DNA of 64,000 bases from the NCBI GenBank assembly GCA_949130485.1, contig OX422190.1, positions 8,687,547 to 8,751,546 of the forward strand, in the 5' to 3' direction. The position numbers and the translations under genes were made by a program. The stretch comes from Agelas oroides (lineage: Eukaryota; Porifera; Demospongiae; Agelasida; Agelasidae). Below, in pieces: positions 18,801 to 32,458 of the stretch. The notes beneath the pieces are model-generated. The model was not told where the DNA came from. It worked only from the letters and a program-made list of their open reading frames with translations, and ran no database searches. Position 1 is the first letter of the stretch. Every line of letters begins with the position of its first letter.

Positions 18801-21800
18801 GCCGGCCAAAATCTCCGTCCACTGCAGCGCCGCATAGTGCCTTCAATGGAAATTCGCGTATATTCGCGACTAATCCTAGCTCTGTACGAAGGTTGCACTA
18901 ATGCAAGGTGCATATTATCAAGAAGCTATGGGCATGAAGAGGTTAAAAATGGAAACCCTTTCTCGGTGCAAAAGGCGCACAAAGATGTACAGGCCGGCCA
19001 ATATCTCCATTCCCTGCATCGTCGTATAGTACCGTCAATGGAAATTCGCTTACATTCGCGACTAATCCTAGCTCGGTACAAAGGTTACACTAAATCAAGG
19101 TGCATATTATCAAGAAGTTATGGGTATGAAGAGTTTAAAAATGGAAACCATTTCTCGGTGCAAAAGGCACACAAAGCTGTACAGGCCGGCCAATATCTCC
19201 TTTCCTTGCATCGCGGCATAGTGCCGTCAATGGAAATTCGCGTACGTTCGCGACTAATCCTAGCACGGTACAAATGTTGCACTAAAGCAAGGTGCATATT
19301 ATCAAGAAGCTATAGGCATGAAGGGTTTAGAAATGGAAACCCTTTCTCGGTGCAAAAGGCGCACAATGCTGTATAGGTAGGCCAATATCACCGTTCCCTG
19401 CATCGCAGTATTGTTCCGTCAATGGAAAATCGCGTACATTCGCGCGACTAATCCTAGCTCGGTACAAAGGTTGCACTAATGCAAGGTGCATATTATCAAG
19501 AAGCTATGGGCATGAAGGGTTTAGAAATGGAAACCCTTTCTCGGTGCAAAAGGCGCACAAAGCTGTACAGGACGGGCAATATCTCCGTTCCCTGCATCGC
19601 AGTATAGTGCCGAGAATGGAAATTCGCGAGGATTCGCGACTAATCCTAGCTCGGTACAAAAGTTGCACTAATGCATGGTGCATATTATGAAGAAGCTTTG
19701 GGCATGAAGAGGTTAAAAATCTAAACCCTTTCTCGGTGCAAAAGGCTCACGAAGCTGTACCGTCCGGCCAATATCACCGTTCCCTGCATCGCGGTATAGT
19801 GCCGTCAAAGGAAATTCGCGTACATTCGCGACTAATCCTAGCTCGGTACAAAGGTTGCACTAATGTTAGGTGCATATTATCAAGAAGCTATGGGCATGAA
19901 GAGTTTAAAAATGTAAACCATTTCTCGGTTCAAAAGGCGCTCAAAGCTGTACAGACCGGCCGATATCTCCGTTCCCTGCATCGCCGCATAGTGCCATCAA
20001 ACGAAATTCTAATCCTAGCTCGGTACAAAGGTTGCACTAATGCAATGTACATATTATGAAGAAGTTATGGCCATGAAGAGCTTTAAAATGCAAATTATTT
20101 CTCGGTGCAAAAGGCGCACAAAGGTGTACAGGCCGACCAATGTCTCCGTTCCCAGCATCGCAGTATAGTGCCGTCAATGGAAATTCGCGTACATTCTCGA
20201 CTAATCCTAGGTCGGTACAAAGGTTGCACTAAACCAAGGTGCATATTATCAAGAAGATATGGGCATGAAGAGTTTAAAAATGGAAACCCTTTCACTGTGG
20301 AAAAGACACACAAAGGTGTACAGGACGGGTAATATCTCCGTTCCCTGCATCGCTGTATATTGCCGTCAATGGAAATCCGCGTACATTGTCGACTAATCCT
20401 AGCTCGGTTGAAAGGTTGCACTCATGCAAGGTGCATATTATCAAGAAGCTATGGGCATGAAGAGTTTAAGAATGGAAACCCTTACTCGGTGCAAAAGGAG
20501 CACAAATCTGTACAGGACGGGCAAATTCGCCGTTCCCTGCATCGCTGTATAGTGCCGTCAATGGAAATTCGCGTACACTCGCGACTAATCCTACTCGTTA
20601 CAAAGGTTGCATTAAAGAAAGGTGCATATTATCAAGAAGCAATGGGAATGAAGAGTTTAAAAATCGAAACCTTTTCTGGGTGCAAAAGGCGCACAAAGTT
20701 GTACAGGCCGACAAATATCTCCGTTCCAAGCATCGCAGTATAGTGCCGTAAATGGAAATTCGCGTACATTCGCGACTAATCCTAGCTCGGTACAAAGGTT
20801 GCACTAATGCAAGGTGCATATTATCAAGAAGCTATGGGCATGAAGAGTTTATAAATTGAAACCCTTTCTCGGTGCAAAAGGCGCACAAAGCTGTACTGGC
20901 CGGCCAATATCTCCGTTCCCTGCATCGCAGTATAGGGCCGTCAATGGAAATTCGCGTGCATTCGCGACTATTCCTAGCTCGGTACAATGGTTGCACTAAT
21001 GCAAGGTGCTTATTATCAAGAAGTAATAGGCATGAAGAGTTTAAAAATGTAAACCATTTCTCGGTGCAAAAGGCGCTCAAAGCTGTACAGACCGGCCAAT
21101 ATCTCCTTTCCCAGCGTCGTCGCATAGTGCCATCAAATGAAATTATAATCCGAGCGCGGTACAAAGGTTGCACTAATGCAAGGTGCATATTATGAAGAAG
21201 CTATGGCCATGAAGAGCTTTAAAATGCAAATTATTTATCGGTGCAAAAGACGCACAAAGGTGTACAGGCCGACCAATATCTCCGTTCCCAGCATCGCAGT
21301 ATAGTGCCGTCAATGGAAATTAGCGTACATTCGCGACAAATCCTAGCACGGTACAAAGGTTGCAATAAAGCAAGGTGCATATTATCAAGAAGCTACGGGC
21401 ATGAAGATTTTAAAAATGAAAACCCATTCTCGGTGCAAAAGACGAACAAAGCTGTACAGGCCGGCGAATATCACCGCTCCCTGCATCGCAGTATAGTTCA
21501 GTGAATGGAAATTCGAGTACATTCGCGACTAATCCGAGCTCGGTACAAAGGTTGAACTAATGCAAGGTTCATATTATCAAGAAGCTATGGGCATGAAGAG
21601 TTTAAAAATGCAAACCCTTTCTGGGTGCAAAAGGTACACAAAGTTGTACAGGCCGACCAATATCTCCGTTCCCTACATCGCCGTATAGTGCCGTAAATGG
21701 AAATTCGTGTACATTCTCGACTAATCCTAAGTCGGTACAAAGGTTGCACTAATCCAAGGTGCATATTATCAAGAAGATATGGGCATGAAGAGTTTAAAAA

Positions 21801-24800
21801 TGGAAACCCTTTCTCTGTGCAAAAGACGCACAAAGGTGTACAGGACGGGCAATATCTCCGTTCCCTGCATCGCTGTATGGTGCCGTCAATGCAAATTCGC
21901 GTTCATTCGCGACTAATCTTAGCTCGGTTAAAATTTTGCACTCATGCAAGGTGCATATTATCAAGAAGCTATGAGCATGAAGAGTTCATAAATTGAAACC
22001 CTTTCTTGGTGCAAAAGGCGCACAAAGCTGTACAAGCTGGCCAATATCTCCGTTCCCTGCATTGCTGTATAGGACCGTCAATGGAAATTCGCGTACATTC
22101 GCGACTAATCCTAGCTCGGTTCAAAGGTTGCACTAATGCAAGGTGCTTATTATCAAGAATTAATGGGCATGAAGAGTTTAAGAATGGAAACCCTTACTCA
22201 GTGCAAAAGGAGCACAAATCTGTACAGGACGGGCAATATCGCCGTTCCCTGCATCGCTGTATAGTGCCGTCAATGGTAATTCGCGTACATTCGCGACTAA
22301 TGCTAACTCGATACAAAGGTTGCACTAAAGAAAGGTGCATATTATCAAGAATTAATGGGCATGAAGAGTTTAAAAATGTAAACCATTTCTCGGTGCAAAA
22401 GGCGCACAAAGGTGTACAGGCCGGCCAATATCACCGTTCCCTGCATCGCAGTATAGTTCCGTAAATGGAAATTCGCGTACATTCGCGACCAATCCTAGCT
22501 CGGTACAAAGGTTGCACTAAAGCAAGGTTCATATTATTACGAAGCTATGGGCATGAAGAGTTTATGAATGGAAACCCTTACTCAGTGCAAAAGGAGCACA
22601 AATCTGTACAGGACGGGCAATATCGCCGTTCCCTGCATCGCTGTATAGTGCCGTCAATGGTAATTCGCGTACATTCGCGACTAATGCTAACTCGATACAA
22701 AGGTTGCACTAAAGAAAGGTGCATATTATCAAGAAGTTATGGGAATGAAGAGTTTAAAAATCGAAACTCTTTCTCGGCGCAAAAGGCGCACAAAGGTGTA
22801 CAGGCCGACAAATATCTCCGTTCCAAGCATCGCAGTATATTGCAGTCAATGGAAATTCGCGTACATTCGCGACTAATCCTAGCTCGGTACAAAGGTTGCA
22901 CTAAAGCAAGGTGCATATTATCAAGAAGCTGTGGGCATGAAGAGTTTAAAAATGCAATCCCTTTCTGGGTGCAAAAGGCGCACAAAGTTGTACAGGCCGG
23001 CCAATATCTCCGTTCCTTGCATCGCGGTATATATGCTGTCAATGGAAATTCGCGTACATTCGCGACTAATCCTAGCTCGGTACAAAGATTGCACTAAAGC
23101 AAGGTGCATATTATCAAGAAGCTATGGGCATGAAGAGTTTTAAAATTGAAACCCTTTCTGGGTGCAAAAGGCGCACAAAGTTGTACAGGCCGGCCAATAT
23201 CTCCGTTCCCTGCATCGCAGTATAGTGCCGTCAATGGAAATTCGCGTACATTCGCGACTAATCCTAGCTCGGTACAAAGGTTGCACTAATGCAAGGTGCA
23301 TATTATCAAGAAGCTATGGGCATGAAGACTTTATAAATTGAAACCATTTCTCGGTGCAAAAGGCGCTCAAAGCTGTACAGACCGACCAATATCTCCATTC
23401 CTAGCATCGCCGCAAAATGCCATCAATGGAAATTCTAATCCTAGCTCGGTACAGAGGTTGCACTAATGCAAGGTGCATATTATGAAGAATCTATGGCAAT
23501 GAAGAGCTTTAAAATGCAAATTATTTCTCGGTGCAAAAGACGCACAAAGGTGTACAGGCCGACCAATGTCTCCGTTCCCAGCATCGCAGTATAATGCCGT
23601 CAATGGAAATTGGCGTACATTCGCGACTATTCCTAGCTCGGTACAATGTTTGCACTAATACAAGGTGCTTATTATCAAGAAGTAATGGGCATGAAGAGTT
23701 TAAAAATGTAAACCATTTCTTGGTGCAAAAGGCGCTCAAAGGTGTACAGACCGGCCAATATCTCCGTTCCCAGAGTCGTCGCATAGTGCCATCAAATGAA
23801 ATTATAATCCGAGCGCGGTACAAAGGTTGCACTAATGCAAGGTACATATTATGAAGAAGCTATGGCCATGAAGAGCTTTAAAATGCAAATTATTTCTCGG
23901 TGCAAAAGACGCACAAAGGTGTACAGGCCGACCAATGTCTCCGTTCCAAGCATCGCAGTGTAGTGCCGTCAATGGAAATTTGCGTACATTCACGACTAAT
24001 CCTAGCACGGTACAAAGGTTGCACTAAAGCAAGGTACATATTATTAAGAAACTATGGGCAAGAAGAGTTTAAAAATGCAAACCCTTTCTGGGTGCAAAAG
24101 GCGCAGAAAGCTATACAGGCCGGCCAATATCACCGTTCCCTGCATCGCAGTATAGTTAAGTCAATGGAAATTCGCGTACATTCGCGACTAATCCTAGCTC
24201 GGTACAAAGGTTGCACTAAACCAAGGTGCATATTATCAAGAAGATATGGGCATGAAGAGTTTAAAAATGGAAACCCTTCCTCGGCGCAAAAGACGCACAA
24301 AGCTGTGCAGGACAGACAATATCTCCGTTCCCTGCATCGCTGTATGGTGCCGTCAATGGAAATTCGCGTACATTCTCGACTAATCCAAGCTCGGTACAAA
24401 GGTTGCACTAAAGAAAGGTGCATATTATCAAGAATCTATGGGCATGAAGAGTTTTAAAATTAAAACCCTTTCTAGGTGCAAAAGGCGCACAAAGGTGTAC
24501 AGGCCGACTAATATCTCCGTTCCCATCATCGCAGTATAGTGCTGTCAATGGAAATTGGCGTACATCCTCGACTAATCCTAGCTCGGTTCAAAGGTTGCAC
24601 TCATGCAAGGTGCATATAATCAAGAAGCTATGGGCACGAAGAGTTTATAAATTCAAACCCTTTCTCGGTGCAAAAGGCGCACAAAGCTTTACCGGCCGGC
24701 CAATATCTACGTTCCCTGCATCGCAGTATAGGGCCGCAATGGAAATTCGCGTACATTCGCAACTAATCCTAGCTCGGTAGAAAGGTTGCACTAATGCAAG

Positions 24801-27800
24801 GTGCATATTATCAAGAAGCTACGGGCATGAAGAGTTTAAAAATGAAAACCCTTTCTCGGTGCAATAGACGCACAAAGCTGTACAGGCCGGCCAATATCAC
24901 CGTTCCCTGCATCGCAGTATAGTTCAGTCAATGGAAATTCGAGTACATTCGCGACTAATCCTAGCTCGGTACAAAGGTTGCACTAAACCAAGGTGCATGT
25001 TATCAAGAACATATGGGAATGAAGAGTTTAAAAATGGAAACCCTTCCTCGGCGCAAAAGACGCACAAAGCTGTGCAGGACAGACAATATCTCCGTTCCCT
25101 GCATCGCTGTATGGTGCCGTCAATGGAAATTCGCGTACATTCTCGACTAATCCAAGCTCGGTACAAAGGTTGCACTAAAGAAAGGTGCATATTATCAAGA
25201 ATCTATGGGCATGAAGAGTTTTAAAATTAAAACCCTTTCTAGGTGCAAAAGGCGCACAAAGGTGTACAGGCCGACTAATATCTCCGTTCCCATCATCGCA
25301 GTATAGTGCTGTCAATGGAAATTGGCGTACATCCTCGACTAATCCTAGCTCGGTTCAAAGGTTGCACTCATGCAAGGTGCATATAATCAAGAAGCTATGG
25401 GCACGAAGAGTTTATAAATTCAAACCCTTTCTCGGTGCAAAAGGCGCACAAAGCTTTACCGGCCGGCCAATATCTACGTTCCCTGCATCGCAGTATAGGG
25501 CCGCAATGGAAATTCGCGTACATTCGCAACTAATCCTAGCTCGGTAGAAAGGTTGCACTAATGCAAGGTGCATATTATCAAGAAGCTACGGGCATGAAGA
25601 GTTTAAAAATGAAAACCCTTTCTCGGTGCAATAGACGCACAAAGCTGTACAGGCCGGCCAATATCACCGTTCCCTGCATCGCAGTATAGTTCAGTCAATG
25701 GAAATTCGAGTACATTCGCGACTAATCCTAGCTCGGTACAAAGGTTGCACTAAACCAAGGTGCATGTTATCAAGAACATATGGGAATGAAGAGTTTAAAA
25801 ATGGAAACCCTTCCTCGGTGCAAAAGACGCACAAAGCTGTACAGGACAGACAATATCTCCGTTCCCTGCATCGCTGTATGGTGCCGTCAATGGAAATTCG
25901 CGTACATTCTCGACTAATCCAAGCTCGGTACAAAGGTTGCACTAAAGAAAGGTGCATATTATCAAGAATCTATGGGCATGAAGAGTTTTAAAATTAAAAC
26001 CCTTTCTAGGTGCAAAAGGCGCACAAAGGTGTACAGGCCGACTAATATCTCCGTTCCCATCATCGCAGTATAGTGCTGTCAATGGAAATTGGCGTACATC
26101 CTCGACTAATCCTAGCTCGGTTCAAAGGTTGCACTCATGCAAGGTGCATATTATCAAGAAGCTATGGGCACGAAGAGTTTATAAATTCAAACCCTTTCTC
26201 GGTGCAAAAGACGCACAAAGCTGTACAGGCCGGCCAATATCACCGTTCCCTGCATCGCAGTATAGTTCAGTCAATGGAAATTCGAGTACATTCGCGACTA
26301 ATCCTAGCTCGGTACAAAGGTTGCACTAAACCAAGGTGCATGTTATCAAGAACATATGGGAATGAAGAGTTTAAAAATGGAAACCCTTCCTCGGTGCAAA
26401 AGACGCACAAAGCTGTACAGGACAGACAATATCTCCGTTCCCTGCATCGCAGTATAGTGCTGTCAATGGAAATTGGCGTACATCCTCGACTAATCCTAGC
26501 TCGGCTCAAAGGTTGCACTCATGCAAGGTGCATATAATCAAGAAGCTATGGGCACGAAGAGTTTATAAATTCAAACCCTTTCTCGGTGCAAAAGACGCAC
26601 AAAGCTGTACAGGCCGGCCAATATCACCGTTCCCTGGATCGCAGTATAGTTCAGTCAATAGAAATTCGAGTACATTCGCGACTAATCCTAGCTCGGTACA
26701 AAGGTTGCACTAAACCAAGGTGCATGTTATCAACAACATATGGGAATGAAGAGTTTAAAAATGGAAACCCTTCCTCGGTGCAAAAGACGCACAAAGCTGT
26801 ACAGGACAGACAATATCTCCGTTCCCTGCATCGCTGTATGGTGCCGTCAATGGAAATTCGCGTACATTCTCGACTAATCCTAGCTCGGTTCAAAGGTTGC
26901 ACTCATGCAAGGTGCATATTATCAAGAAGCTATGGGCATGAAGAGTTTATAAATTGAAACCTTTTCTGGGTGTAAAAGGCGCACAAAGCTGTGCAGGCCG
27001 ACTAATATCTCCGTTCCCATCATCGCAGTATAGTGCCGTCAATTGAAATTCGCGTACATTCGCGACTAATCCTAGCTCGGTTCAAAGGTTGCACTCATGC
27101 AAGGTGCATATTATCAAGAAGCTATGGGCATGAAGAGTTTAAAAATTGAAACCCTTTCTCGGTGCAAAAGGCGCACAAAGCTGTACAGGCCGGCCAATAT
27201 CTCCGTTCCCTGTATCGCAGTATAGTGCCGTCAATGGAAATTCGCGTACATTCGCGACTAATCCTAGCTCGGTACAAAGGTTGCACTAATGCAAGGTGCA
27301 TATTATCAAGAAGCTATGGACATGAAGAGTTTATAAATTGAAACCCTTTCTCGGTGCAAAAGGCGCACAAAGCTATACAGGCCGGCCAATATCTCCGTTC
27401 CCTGTATCGCAGTATAGGGCCGTCAATGGAAATTCGCGTACATTCGCGACTAATCCTAGCTCGGTACAAAGGTTACACTAATGCAAGGTTCATATTATCA
27501 AGAAGCTATGGGCATGAAGAGTTTATAAATTGAAACCCTTTCTCGGTGCAAAAGGCGCACAAAGCTATACAGGCCGGCAAATATCTCCGTTCCCTGCATC
27601 GCAGTATAGTGCCGTCAATGGAAATTCGCGTACATTCGCGACTAATCCTAGCTCGGTACAAAGGTTGCACTAATGCAAGGTGCTTATTATCAAGAAGTAA
27701 TGGGCATGAAGAGTTTAAAAATGTAAACCATTTCTCGGTGCAAAAGGCGCTCAAAGCTGTACAGACCGGCCAATATCTCCGTTCCCTGCATCGCCGCATA

Positions 27801-28861
27801 GTGCCATCAATGGAAATTCTAATCCTAGCTCGGTACAAAGGTTGCACTAATGCAAGGTGCATATTATCAAGAAGCTATGGGCATGATGAGTTTAAAAATG
27901 CAAACCCTTTCTCGGTGCAAAAGGCGCACAAAGTTGTACAGGCCGGCCAATATCTCCGTTCCCTGCATCGCCGTATATAGTGCCGTCAATGGAAATTCGC
28001 GTACATTCGCGACTAATCCTAGCTCGGTTCAAAGGTTGCACTAAGGCAAGGTGCATATTATCAAGAAGCTATGGGCATGAAGTGTTTAAAAATTGAAACC
28101 CTTTCTCGGTGCAAAAGGCGCACAAAGCTGTACAGGCCGGCCAATATCACCGTTCCCTGTATCGTAGTATAGGGCCGTCAATGGAAATTCGCGTACATTC
28201 GCGACTAATCCTAGCTCGGTACAAAGGTTGCACTAATGCAACCTTCATATTATCAAGAAGCTATGAGCATGATGAGTTTAAAAATGCAAACCCTTTCTCG
28301 GAGCAGAAGGCGCACAAAGTTGTACAGGCCGGCCAATATCTCCGTTCCTTGCATCGCAGTATATGCATGGTGCCGTCAATGGAAATTCGCGTACATTCGC
28401 GACTAATCCTAGCTCGATTCAAAGGTTGCACTAATGCAAGGTGCATATTATCAAGAAGCTATGGGCATGAAGTGTTTAAAAAATGAAACCCTTTCTCGGT
28501 GCAAAAGACGCACAATGGTGTACAGGCCGGCCAATATCACCGTTCCTTGCATCGCAGTATAGTTCAGTCAATGGAAATTCGCGTACATTCGCGACTAATC
28601 CTAGCTCGGTTCAAAGGTTGCACTAATGCAAGGTGCATATTATCAAGAAGCTATGGGCATGAAGAGTTTAAAAATTGAAACCCTTTCTCGGTGCAAAAGG
28701 CGCACAAAAGTGTACAGGCCGGCGAATATCACCGTTCCCTGCATCGCAGTATAGTGCCGTCAATGGAAATTCGCGTACATTCGCGACTAATCCTAGCTCG
28801 GTTCAAAGGTTGCACTAATGCAAGGTGCATATTATCAAGAAACTATGGGCATGAAGAGTTT
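15808..28861 (+). repeat. 192-bp satellite array, segment A (about 68 units)
   Basis: Head-to-tail units of 192 bp with landmarks GGCCGGCCAATATCTCCGTT, CCGTCAATGGAAATTCGCGT, CTAGCTCGGTACAAAGGTTG, TTGCACTAATGCAA, TATCAAGAAGCTATGGGCAT and CTTTCTCGGTGCAAAAGGCG. The first few kilobases favour CCCTGCAGCGCCGTATAGTG; later units favour CCCTGCATCGCAGTATAGTG. Long apparent reading frames arise because 192 is 64 codons. It ends at the insertion of a retrotransposon. Confidence 0.95.
24164..26960 (+). repeat. Four-unit higher-order repeat, period 767 bp
   Basis: Blocks recur almost unchanged 767 bp apart (for example 24293 to 25060 to 25827, and 24595 to 25362), one base short of four units. A third, rearranged copy continues to about 26960. 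Shared private variants include CCCATCATCGCAGTATAGTG and CTACGTTCCCTGC. Confidence 0.88.
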
Positions 28862-29027
28862 ATTATTATTATTTATTATTATTCGCTTTACAACATTGCG
28901 TAAGTGGTGATATAAGAGATTTGGTGAAAGAGAGATGGTACAAATCATTGCATGCTGACAGACTGACACCTACTACAGGTGTAGCTGAAGAGTTGTTACA
29001 TAAACTAAAATATTTGTGCAAGGATAG

Positions 29028-31128
29028 TTACAGTTGACACTTGGCGCATGGGCACAACAGATGAAAAGAACATACATTGTTGGCGTCAAAGTTTGAGCAA
29101 AAGTTTGACCACAAATGGTTTAAAAGTAGGTGTTTGATAGATGGGAGTGATAAAGACAGGTCTATCCGAGGAAACAGGTTCCACAAACGCACAATTCTGT
29201 TAAAATAAAAGTGTCTTGGGGTTGATAATCGACAGAACTTGTGTCTGAGTTTGCCGTTTGAGGAGGCACGTGTGGTGGAGGTGACAAACTCGACGTAATC
29301 ATGAATGATTAAATTGTCCATGGGATTTTTAAAGCATTTTACAAGAAACATCATATCCTGAAGTTCATACCAGTGCATTAGAGGGAGGAGGTTTAATGAT
29401 AGGAGCCTGGTTTTGTAATCATGTGAGTAGTCCTGCAAGATAAACTTGGTAGCACGACGTTGAATTCTTTCAAAGTTTCTGATATCTTTAATTAATCGTG
29501 GTCTCCAGAGTTGAGAGCAGTAGGAAAGTTTAGATTTTACTAGAGATAGGTATAACTGTTTCCCGGTTGCAACCGAGGATGAGCTAGATATTGAACGACG
29601 AATCAGGTGAAGAGTGCGATAGGCTTTGGAATAGATGAGGTCATAATGGTTTGACCAAGAGAGATCACTTGAGGCAACAATGCCTAAGTCTCTGTGGCAA
29701 GGAAGGAATTGAATCATGGTTTCATCGACTTTGTAGACTGAGGGTAGTGGGGTTTTGGGAGACAGAGAGAACCGAATAGCAGCACACTTGGCTGTATTTA
29801 GAGATAATTTCCATACTTTGCACCAGGCCACTAGTTGATCAATGTCAGATTGTAGGAGAGGATCTGAAGTGCTTGCAAGATTTGCAAGTATGGACTTGAT
29901 GAATTTGGTGTCATCCGCAAATAGATAGATTGAGGCATAGTCAATATTATTAGGGAGGTCATTTATGTATACCAGAAAAAGTAAAGGTCCGACAATGCTT
30001 CCTTGGGGTACCCCGGATAGCACCGGGAGACTCTGAGATGAATGTTCATTGATGTTTACATAGTGTTGTTGGTTTGTTAGATAGGATTTAAACCAGAACC
30101 ATAAAGGTCCAGTAATACCGATTGTCCAAAGTTTGTACAATAGTTCTGCATGAGGTATGCTATCAAAAGCTTTTTTGAAGTCAAAGTAGATTGTATCGAC
30201 TGCTTGTCCTTCTTCAATTGATGTGAAGATTTCGTTGAATGATACTAGTAATTGAGTCAAACAGGATCTGTTACGTAGGAATCCAAATTGGTGCTTAGAG
30301 AGACGTGGTCTGATGAAAGGGATGGTCTTTACATAAATTATCTTTTCTAGTACTTTAGATAAGATACACAGTAAGGAGATAGGTCTATAGTTTTCAACAT
30401 AGAGAGGATTTTCTTTTTTGAAAATTGGTCGAACTTTGTGGACTTTCCATTCGGTTGGAAGCGATTGGTTTTGGATACAGGCTTGGAAAAGGTTTGTGAC
30501 CGGTGTACACAGAGTTGCTGCACAGTGTTTTAGGATGTAGGGATGAATATTATCACAGCCGACTGCTTTGGTAGGATCAATGCTGGAGAGAGCATTGTAT
30601 ACATCGGTAGGAGTTATGTCAATATGGCTTAGTTGGGAAGTGGGGGTTGGGAGACATTCGACTGGAGGCAGAACACAAGTACTAGAGGAGAAGGTGGAGT
30701 TGAAGAATCTGTTGAAGAGATTTGCTTGGATAATTGGATCATAGACTGGAGAAGTTTGATGAATGATGAAATTTGGTAAGGAATTGTTACACTTGTTTAG
30801 ATTTTTAAGATGCCCAAAGAGCTTTTTGGGATCTCTGGAAAAAGTTGCAGTGAGATGAGCTTCGTAGTTTGCTCTAGCAGTTTGTATTAAGGTCAGTAGT
30901 TCCAATTCCATTGTTTCCAATTGTGAGATGGAGTGAGATGTTGCAGTTTTTCTAATACGACGACGGAGAGTGCGAATGCAGTTCAATTTGTGTCTAATGC
31001 AGGGTGTAAAGTACCTTGGGTATTTTCTTTGAGAATAATTGGTTTTTGGGACATGACGGAGACAGGCATTGGTAATGTCGAGTTTTAGGTCATACCAATA
31101 GGAATTCAGATCAGAGATGAAACTGAGT
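29028..31128 (-). CDS. Retrotransposon 1: reverse transcriptase, frame-shifted from the endonuclease
   Basis: The frame is open from about 31128 without an ATG at its head and overlaps the end of the endonuclease frame, so a one-base indel near 31107-31130 likely split them. RT motifs are present: VENYRPISLLCILSKVLEKI, IYFDFKKAFDSIPH, LSGVPQGSIVGPLLFL and the catalytic FADD at 29910-29921. Downstream, DLGIVASSDLSWSNH and RRATKFILQDYSHDYK are typical of the thumb and connection region. The C-terminus is Cys-rich (LLCPCAKCQL). Confidence 0.92.
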
Positions 31129-32431
31129 AGTATAAGTCTGAGTTTGCAAAGTGTCTGTTCAATTCAGTTAAATTGGCTTTGGAGTAGTTTAAGGCACTAA
31201 AGGGATTTGTGGGAGATTTTCTTGAGTGCCTATTTTTGGATGATGAGTGAATACAGTAAGATATAAGGTGATGATCTGATTGAGATGCACAAATAATACT
31301 GTCAACAGAAACATTTGAGATTCTAGATGGTGAATTTGACAAAACTAAGTCAAGAATGTTTCCACAACGATGAGTGGGCTGGGTGATCAATTGAATAAAA
31401 TTTTTAGCACAGATTTGATCCACCAAGCATGATGAAGAGGAGGATGAAGCAGAGAATGAGGACCAATTGGTGTCAGGCATATTTAGGTCACCAGTTATGA
31501 TGATGTCACAATCAGTTGACAGTGAATTTATGAAGTCAACAACTTCTTGTAAATACAAGTCAATGCTACCAGGTGGGATATACAAACAGATAAGTAAAAT
31601 TTTTGGGGAGATGTATAATTCGACAGATATTAATTCTAATGAGGTAGAAGAGAAATGAAGTTTAGAGGGTATTGTGTTTGAAACAGCTATCATGATACCT
31701 CCTCCATGGGAACCTCTATCACGGCGGTAGATGGTGTAATTTTCAGGTGCAATCTCATTATTGACAACAAATTCAGTTAACCAGGTTTCAGTGATACAAA
31801 AAACATCTAGTGATTTGCAATAGATTAGTGATTGGAAGAAGTGTAATTTATTGACTAAACTACGAGCATTCCACGTACCTGCTACTAGGCCCAGACCATA
31901 TAGTCGTGACTGGGAGGAAGACTGGACTGGTGTCTTACTTTTTGAGGGAGGAGTACGTGGTTCAGGGAAATCAGGAGAAGGGTTCTCATTTGATAAATCA
32001 TTAACTGAAGTCGAGTCTTCAGATGAAGCTGTACGATTTGAGTGCTGAGGATTGACTGGGTGTAGTACCGAGTTTATGACAGTGGCATGTTTCCGTTTCT
32101 TTACATAGATTGCACTACCTCTGATTTTGATATCGCTGCGGTCAATACCTGAGTCAATAAGTGATCTACGTTCTTTCAGTAGTAGCGATTCAATGAGTCT
32201 TTCTTTAGGTGTGAGGTCAGCTTTTATGAAGATGCCGGGTTGAGATGTTAGTTTACGTCTGTTAGAGAGTATAGATGATACTTCGGAAGATCTAGTCATT
32301 TTGACTAGGATGGGTCTAGAGTGGTCTGGTTGGTATTTTCCGAGTCGGTAGTTGTCGCGAATAGACAGTTGTGACACTTGAGTGTCAACTGAGGAGAGAA
32401 TGTCGGCAACTGATTTTAGGTCACTCACCAT
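31106..32431 (-). CDS. Retrotransposon 1: ORF1-like RNA-binding segment plus EEP endonuclease, 441 aa
   Basis: ATG at 32431. Residues about 20-70 (DNYRLGKYQPDHSRPILVKM) resemble the basic RNA-binding part of LINE ORF1-type proteins. After a Ser/Pro-rich linker, an endonuclease/exonuclease/phosphatase domain starts at TWNARSLVNKL and has ITETWL, HGGGIMIAV, ITGDLNMPDTNW and SDHHLI, which supply the expected Asn, Glu, Asp and His. This nuclease nicks target DNA for priming. The frame stops at 31106, where the reverse transcriptase continues in another frame, so the normally continuous polyprotein is broken. Confidence 0.87.
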   Translation of the reverse strand: MVSDLKSVADILSSVDTQVSQLSIRDNYRLGKYQPDHSRPILVKMTRSSEVSSILSNRRKLTSQPGIFIKADLTPKERLIESLLLKERRSLIDSGIDRSDIKIRGSAIYVKKRKHATVINSVLHPVNPQHSNRTASSEDSTSVNDLSNENPSPDFPEPRTPPSKSKTPVQSSSQSRLYGLGLVAGTWNARSLVNKLHFFQSLIYCKSLDVFCITETWLTEFVVNNEIAPENYTIYRRDRGSHGGGIMIAVSNTIPSKLHFSSTSLELISVELYISPKILLICLYIPPGSIDLYLQEVVDFINSLSTDCDIIITGDLNMPDTNWSSFSASSSSSSCLVDQICAKNFIQLITQPTHRCGNILDLVLSNSPSRISNVSVDSIICASQSDHHLISYCIHSSSKNRHSRKSPTNPFSALNYSKANLTELNRHFANSDLYYSVSSLI

Positions 32432-32458
32432 TCTAGAGTGTTTGGGTGTGCCTTTTGT

